DNA of 64,000 nt, taken from Takifugu bimaculatus. Taxonomy: Eukaryota > Chordata > Actinopteri > Tetraodontiformes > Tetraodontidae. Under the pieces are notes generated by a model. That model made no database searches, was not told the origin of the DNA, and was given only the letters and a program-made list of their open reading frames with translations. The translations under genes and the position numbers were made by a program. Shown here one piece after another: positions 58,738 to 64,000 of the stretch (positions within the stretch are counted from its first letter, which is position 1; each line of letters opens with the position of its first letter). The DNA lies in the NCBI GenBank assembly GCA_004026145.2, contig CP034985.2, positions 3,805,481 through 3,869,480 of the forward strand, in the 5' to 3' direction.

Positions 58738-61700
58738 TGACAGGAGGTTTTCTGCTTTGAATTAACACTAAAAAGAGGAAACGTTCATAGGTCAGAACTG
58801 GTAAAAAACCAAATCGGCATTATTAGATCGGTCCCCCGGAATAGCAGACCATCATTTTGGAAAATGAACAGAAACATGGCCAGTTTGCTGACACTGAATG
58901 TGCTTCAGAGATCCTTGATGATGTTTTGGACTTTTACACTTTTGTGGTGTTTACAGCTTGGAGGTCTAGACAATATAACTTCAAATCACTACACAATGGT
59001 AGTTGTCCAGGCTCCGTCTTCATGGTTACAAAGACGGCTCATCTCTGTGTTTCAGTGGACTAAATTGGGCTTCTGTGCAATTATGATTTAATTACACGTA
59101 GAACATTTTGTTAACATTTAATTATCTTACTCCATTAATATTTAATGCTCTCATTGGCTTTGAAACAGAGGCTACAATCGTTCAAAACAAGCTCCATTTG
59201 CTGAAATGGCTGCAGCAGAAGACGTGACGCAACCATTGCTTTGACATAGCCGTGCGCCTGCAGTGCATTAGAAGAATAGATTTTATGTTAAAATAACATA
59301 ATAGATGTAATGTGAAATGTTTCCAGGAGCATCTTGTTGGCCTTTTCGCTGGAATTTCTCCCAACGGACCTTTCAGTAATGTCGAATTTCTTGTTACTTT
59401 ATGATATTTCTGGATATTAAGGGCTTCTTCCTTGCCAGGAACGTCATATCCAATCTTCCATTTATCCATCTGGTGTATTTATGATGCTATTTTGCAGGAA
59501 TTGCAATGCAGCTACTGCATTCTTCTTATACAGTAATGCCAATATTAATGTCTCTACCATATTCAGACGTTCTTGGCAGGTACCTTAGATGTAGTTTCAG
59601 TCCTTCCAACATTTGTGTTCATTCCCATTTTATGAACATTCCGTTATTACTAACTTCTCATTGTAAACACGTTTTAACATTTTGTTCATTTTTAATTGTT
59701 AAACATCGAGAGACTACTGCTTGGTGCCAGCTAGTGTTTCACAAGTAATATTCCCAATATGGTGGGTTCTGTAACCCTTTGGCTGCTCGTTTGGTTCCCA
59801 TTATTGTTATTCCTATTGATTTACCCTGGAGGTGACACACTTGAGCGGATAGCATGGTTTATATAGGCTCCTACTTTAGCTGACCTTGTGATTCTTTTAC
59901 TGCCTGATTAAAGAAGATGCAAAAGGCCTTACAGAACATCCTTAAATCTGGACTCTGTTCCCTATTTGTGGTCTGCTGAGGAAAACAAGTAGGGGGGAAA
60001 TGACATGCGTAATAAAGACAAGTGAGTAGCAACAGCTTAGCATGAGCAAGGTTATTTAAATATAGCACAGGAACAGTATTCCAGCTACTGGCTGCCTTCT
60101 ATTTTTTCATGTGGGTGAATAAAGTGGTAAAAGTGTCCAGAGGAGTTTGGAAAAGAGTTATCCGGGACTGGAAATGTCTGGTCCGTGAGATCTGTTGTCA
60201 TGGAAACACATCAAATTTTCCTCTGTGATGTCACTGTGCACAGTCTGTCGAGTCCTCCTCCAGCATCCATGAGAGTGGCAGCGCTGGCATTCACCTTTGG
60301 CGAAGCTCGTAGCACAGCAGCGTGTGACCGTTTGCATTTGACACGCCTGCGTCAACAAATCCCCCCCCCCCACAGTGACAGCTCCCTCCCCGCTCAGTTT
60401 CAACTTACCGCCATTCCATCTGCCGCCGCCCCACTGCTCCTCGTTGCCAGGCTCATCGGTGCTGAGAGACCCATCAGTCAGATATAAGGACCACTAGACC
60501 CGATGAGATCACACTGCAGTTCTGGTCCGCAGCGGGGACGTGGGAGCTGTAGACAGACGGGATGAGTGAGGGATCAGTGCCGTCTCTCCTGTCCATTAGT
60601 GACCAAAGCTAGCTACTTTTGAAGGCCATCAAGGAGGCACTCGTGGAAGAGCCCGCCAAACATTGATTTCACTTTCATCTCACAACAACTCGCAGAGGCC
60701 CTTCAACCTCACCGCTCCCTCATTTCCTGTTCACCTGCATTTGTGCAGGAAGTGAAGAATTACAGTAGTTTAGATGGAACCAGGTCGGTTAGTTTAATGC
60801 ACACGTCCCAGGTTGAGGAAGCGTTTAGAGGGTTAAACCAATCCCAGGTCAAGCCTTTTTCCTTTTCCCTGATGTTAGGAGGCTGATCTGGACCCTTGCT
60901 GGCAGCTGTTAAGAGCCTTCTAGACTTTCCGATCACAGCAGCATCATGGCTCCCGCTCAGCGTCCGCTCTCTTCATGCAATCAGCACCCCAATTTAGGTG
61001 CTTTCAAGTCACCGTGGCAACGTCACCCTGCAGATAATCATTGTCTTGATTTGCATAACAACAGAGAAGAAGCTTTGCTTTAATCCCACTAACACTGGAC
61101 CAAGCTCCTTTGTGGCGGCTCGACTGCCGGGCTTGTCTTAACTGGGATTAGTAGCACGGGCTGCTGGTGCCCACCAGGCCACACTGGTGCGCTCACCACT
61201 CGGCGCAGTCTTTTATCCGCACTCTTAACCTTGAGTGTTTCTTACAGGTAGAAAGAGGATAACTAGTGATTTGACCCATTTACATTTGAATACTCTGTAA
61301 AAAGCTTAACTTAGCATGAGTGGCTCATTACAGTCATTAACTGAAACACACTGTGATATTAAATACAGCGAGATAGCTCCCGGCACTCTCAAGATGGGAT
61401 CCAACAAATGTGTTCCACGTCTCCGCTCAGCTTACAGGAATCTTCACTTGTATTTGCTGCACACTTGCAATCCACACGTGCAGAGTAATTGTTCAGATCA
61501 TGTGCAAACAACAAATTGATATGAATCACATCATTTCAACCAGATTGCCTCAGGCAGGCAAATTCCCTACTGAGGAAAGTGGGACTTGGCGCCCAGCATT
61601 AGAGCTCTCATATCGCAGTTATTATCAAATGTCATATGTGACGTACCCACAGGTGTCGTATCATAGTATCATAACTGTCAGTGTCCTTATAGGGATAATA

Positions 61701-62907
61701 TTATGGCTATCCATCTGGCGATGTCATTCTCTCAGTCACAGTGGCCAAAACAAAGCGAACAGGAAGTCACAGTGGTCGCCGTGTTTCGGCACATCGAGTC
61801 TTGTTCTTAACGCCCATGATGGCAGTAACACCATCACCGCGCAGCAGCTGAGGAGGAAAGGGACCCAGAAGTTCCTGTTCCTTCGTTAATTACAGGAATA
61901 CAAAGGATAGATGAGGCTCTGCTCTTCAGGGAGATGACTGTCAGGTGGAAGAGGAGCTGCTTCTCACACACAGTTTAACCCCTCCGCATAGATTAGGGCT
62001 CATTTTTATTTATTCTCAAGGATTTCTTCAAGATTCTGTGCAGGTAATCATCCAAACAGCTCCAAATGGGTCGCTAAATATAATTTGGCATAGGTTAGTA
62101 TGCAGGCAGTGGCCATAATGTCTGTGGATAATGGTAGTAACAATTGTGGGAATATATCCTGATTAAAAAGGTGCAGTCGGTATGCAGGAAACGGTGTTTT
62201 GTCAGGTTTCTGCTAATTATAGCAACGTTGCTGGTAGAGGTTTAATCCTCTGGACTGTTTTTGAATAAACTGTGGAAGTATTTTAAAAGTATCACGAATT
62301 TAGAATCCTAAAAAAAATATCCATTTCACGGGGAACGCTATGGTGAGTTATGAATTCAGCTTTCCCAGGAGGATGAGGATAATGTTGGGAATAAATAAAG
62401 AGATGGAGAGAAAAAGCTTTTGCCTCCTTTCTCTGCTCCTCTCAGACTGATCGCTGGCCACGTTGAGACATTAAACGTTAAACAGGTTCTGGGAAAAATA
62501 TGGATTGAGGTGCGCGAGGATGTCAGGAACTTTGGTCTGAGGTGCTTTTTTCTGCAGGGCTCGATGGTGAAAGGTGCTTCGTAACAGGAATACTACATTT
62601 AAAATGTTTGAATGTCTGTGTCCCACAGGGCTGTGACACTACAGTATAGCCCCTCTGATAGGAAAATCCCCTGTTTATCCCAGATCCACGCGGGTCTCTT
62701 CGGCAGTATAAAAGATTTGATAATGTCAACGGAGACCCAGCTCAGAAGGGCAGAGATTTTTTTGTGGGAGGAATAAAACATCCACGCCTCTCTGAAAACA
62801 CCTAAATAAAGGCGGGTCGTTCCACATCAGAAATCCCACATCAGTGTGATAAGTTCGGTGTGAAAGCACATTTAGCCCCAAAGCTAACAGCAGTTAAGGA
62901 GTCAGTT
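58738..62907. other. non-coding stretch
   Basis: No gene recognised. C run at 60361-60371. 59080-59800 is AT-rich. 61410-61889 (+) is open for 159 codons without a domain I know. Confidence 0.5.
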
Positions 62908-62943
62908 AAAGGTGTGTGTGTGGGGGGGGGGGGGGGGGGGGGG
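62908..62943. repeat. short (GT)n then G22
   Basis: A short GT run passes into 22 G (62922-62943). Confidence 0.95.
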
Positions 62944-64000
62944 CTGTTTCTTGAAGCTACAAAGCATAAAGATTAAGGAGTGATGGTGGGAGGAAAGGTT
63001 TAGGGAGGAGATGCTGACTCCATAAACACACAAGCTTAAGAGGAATAATGAGAAGGAGGGGTCCTTCTAGGCCCAAGCTAATATGTGTGTAATTTACAGA
63101 TGCCTCAAGAAGAAATGTCAGCAGTGTGTCTGTGTGTGTGTGTGTCTGTGTGTGTGTGAGAGAGAGAGACAAACCAGCCATCTCCACAGGGGATTCTTGT
63201 GGGAAAGCCTTCACAACTTCTCAAGCAAACGAGTGGTGAAGCGTAGTAAAGGAATTTGCAGGCCTCTAAGACAAGGACTGAACCACCTCAAGCGGACTTC
63301 CCTTTAAATATTAGCATTTCGAGCTATTTATCACTGTCCGTGACGATGCACAAGCGCTTCTTTGTTTCACGTTGGGTTATGTGTGCAGACTGGCTGGTTT
63401 CACGCATTGGAACTCTGGTGGCGTTATCCAACGGATTTCAGAGCTGATTCACCGTGTTTACGCCCAGTACCCAGCAGTATTCCAGCATTCCGGCATTCCG
63501 GCTGAACTTGCAGTGTCAGTACTGGGCAAGGCCACGCTGGTATCGCCAGGAGCGCAAAGCCTAACCCTACCCCCTCCCCCGTGCATATAGATTCCAATGT
63601 TAACACTTTTGTCTCTGTGACTACAACTCTTTATATATAAAAAAAAAAACCCACAAAAAACCCCCAATGACAATCCAAACACTGTGGGCTGCTTCTATTT
63701 GCCTCCAGTACAGAGCTGTTTACAAGTGGGCAAGTGGTGGGGGGAGGGCAAATGGCAGCCGGAGCAAGTGGCATCTGTGAGCCAGGACAGCGGTGGTGGA
63801 TGCCGGACACATGCTTCTCCCTCGAAGGCTACTGGCACCATTTTCTCCCGACTGGGCTCATGCCCACATGCACCCTCTCAGACACACAACCTACACAGAG
63901 GGTATGTCCTCATGGTCACTCCCTGCTCTGCCTATGGTAAATAGCAGCTCTGGCCGTGTATAATGTCGGGTGGTAATTCTCTAACGTCCACGAGGATCGG
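62944..64000. other. non-coding stretch to window end
   Basis: Contains a GT/GA run at 63127-63170. A minisatellite of three CATTCC(A/G)G-type units lies at 63481-63504, between a 9-bp inverted repeat GCCCAGTAC/GTACTGGGC (63462-63470 and 63519-63527). An A-rich and C-rich patch follows at 63639-63665. No gene recognised. Confidence 0.5.

Noticed and set aside
1..64000. tRNA, rRNA, snRNA, known miRNA or CRISPR array
   Set aside because: I scanned for common box and mature sequences and for spaced direct repeats and found no match.

Overview
This 64 kb window looks like non-coding DNA from a bony fish, probably a percomorph teleost. I recognise no complete protein-coding gene, tRNA, rRNA, operon or CRISPR array. 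The teleost call rests on the mobile elements (a Tc1/mariner copy, a pogo/Tigger deletion derivative, a Rex1/CR1/L2-type LINE, an LTR-type solo element), on many (CA)n, (GATA)n, (GGAT)n and (GAAT)n arrays, and on long C and G homopolymers. Most open frames are chance readings of unique or simple-repeat DNA, so only those with independent support are listed.

Layout. 1-7.4 kb is unique non-coding DNA with an unidentified minus-strand coding-like relic at 3.4-3.95 kb and a pair of related palindromes at 5.4-5.5 kb. A 295-bp solo LTR with a 5-bp target duplication lies at 7.41-7.71 kb. 7.7-18.5 kb is a gene-poor stretch with conserved-element-like sequence, a 90-bp (TAGA)n array, one copy of a CA-linked interspersed repeat, and a possible short first exon at 13.77 kb. 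A pogo-family element with both inverted repeats and a broken DNA-binding domain is at 18.53-19.46 kb. A pre-miRNA-like hairpin is at 22.83-22.90 kb. A decayed Tc1 transposon is at 29.67-30.56 kb. A cluster of tetranucleotide arrays, a retroposon 3' tail and a broken LINE reverse transcriptase occupies 32.8-34.6 kb. A second, inverted copy of the CA-linked repeat is at 36.2 kb.

From 40 kb on, a possible signal-peptide exon with a strong splice donor is at 40.5 kb, a perfect 31-bp palindrome at 43.5 kb, and a DNA-transposon remnant with ACTAGGAATG ends at 45.9-46.9 kb. A group of CTCF-like sites in divergent orientation is at 48.3-49.6 kb, a CpG-dense island with a splice donor at 51.5-51.9 kb, and a TATA-type core promoter candidate at 54.4 kb.

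The window most resembles a large intron or intergenic region of a developmental or neural gene. The two candidate first exons and the CpG island would be alternative promoters if that is right, but nothing here proves which gene it belongs to. Family names come from recalled features of known teleost repeats; no database search was run.
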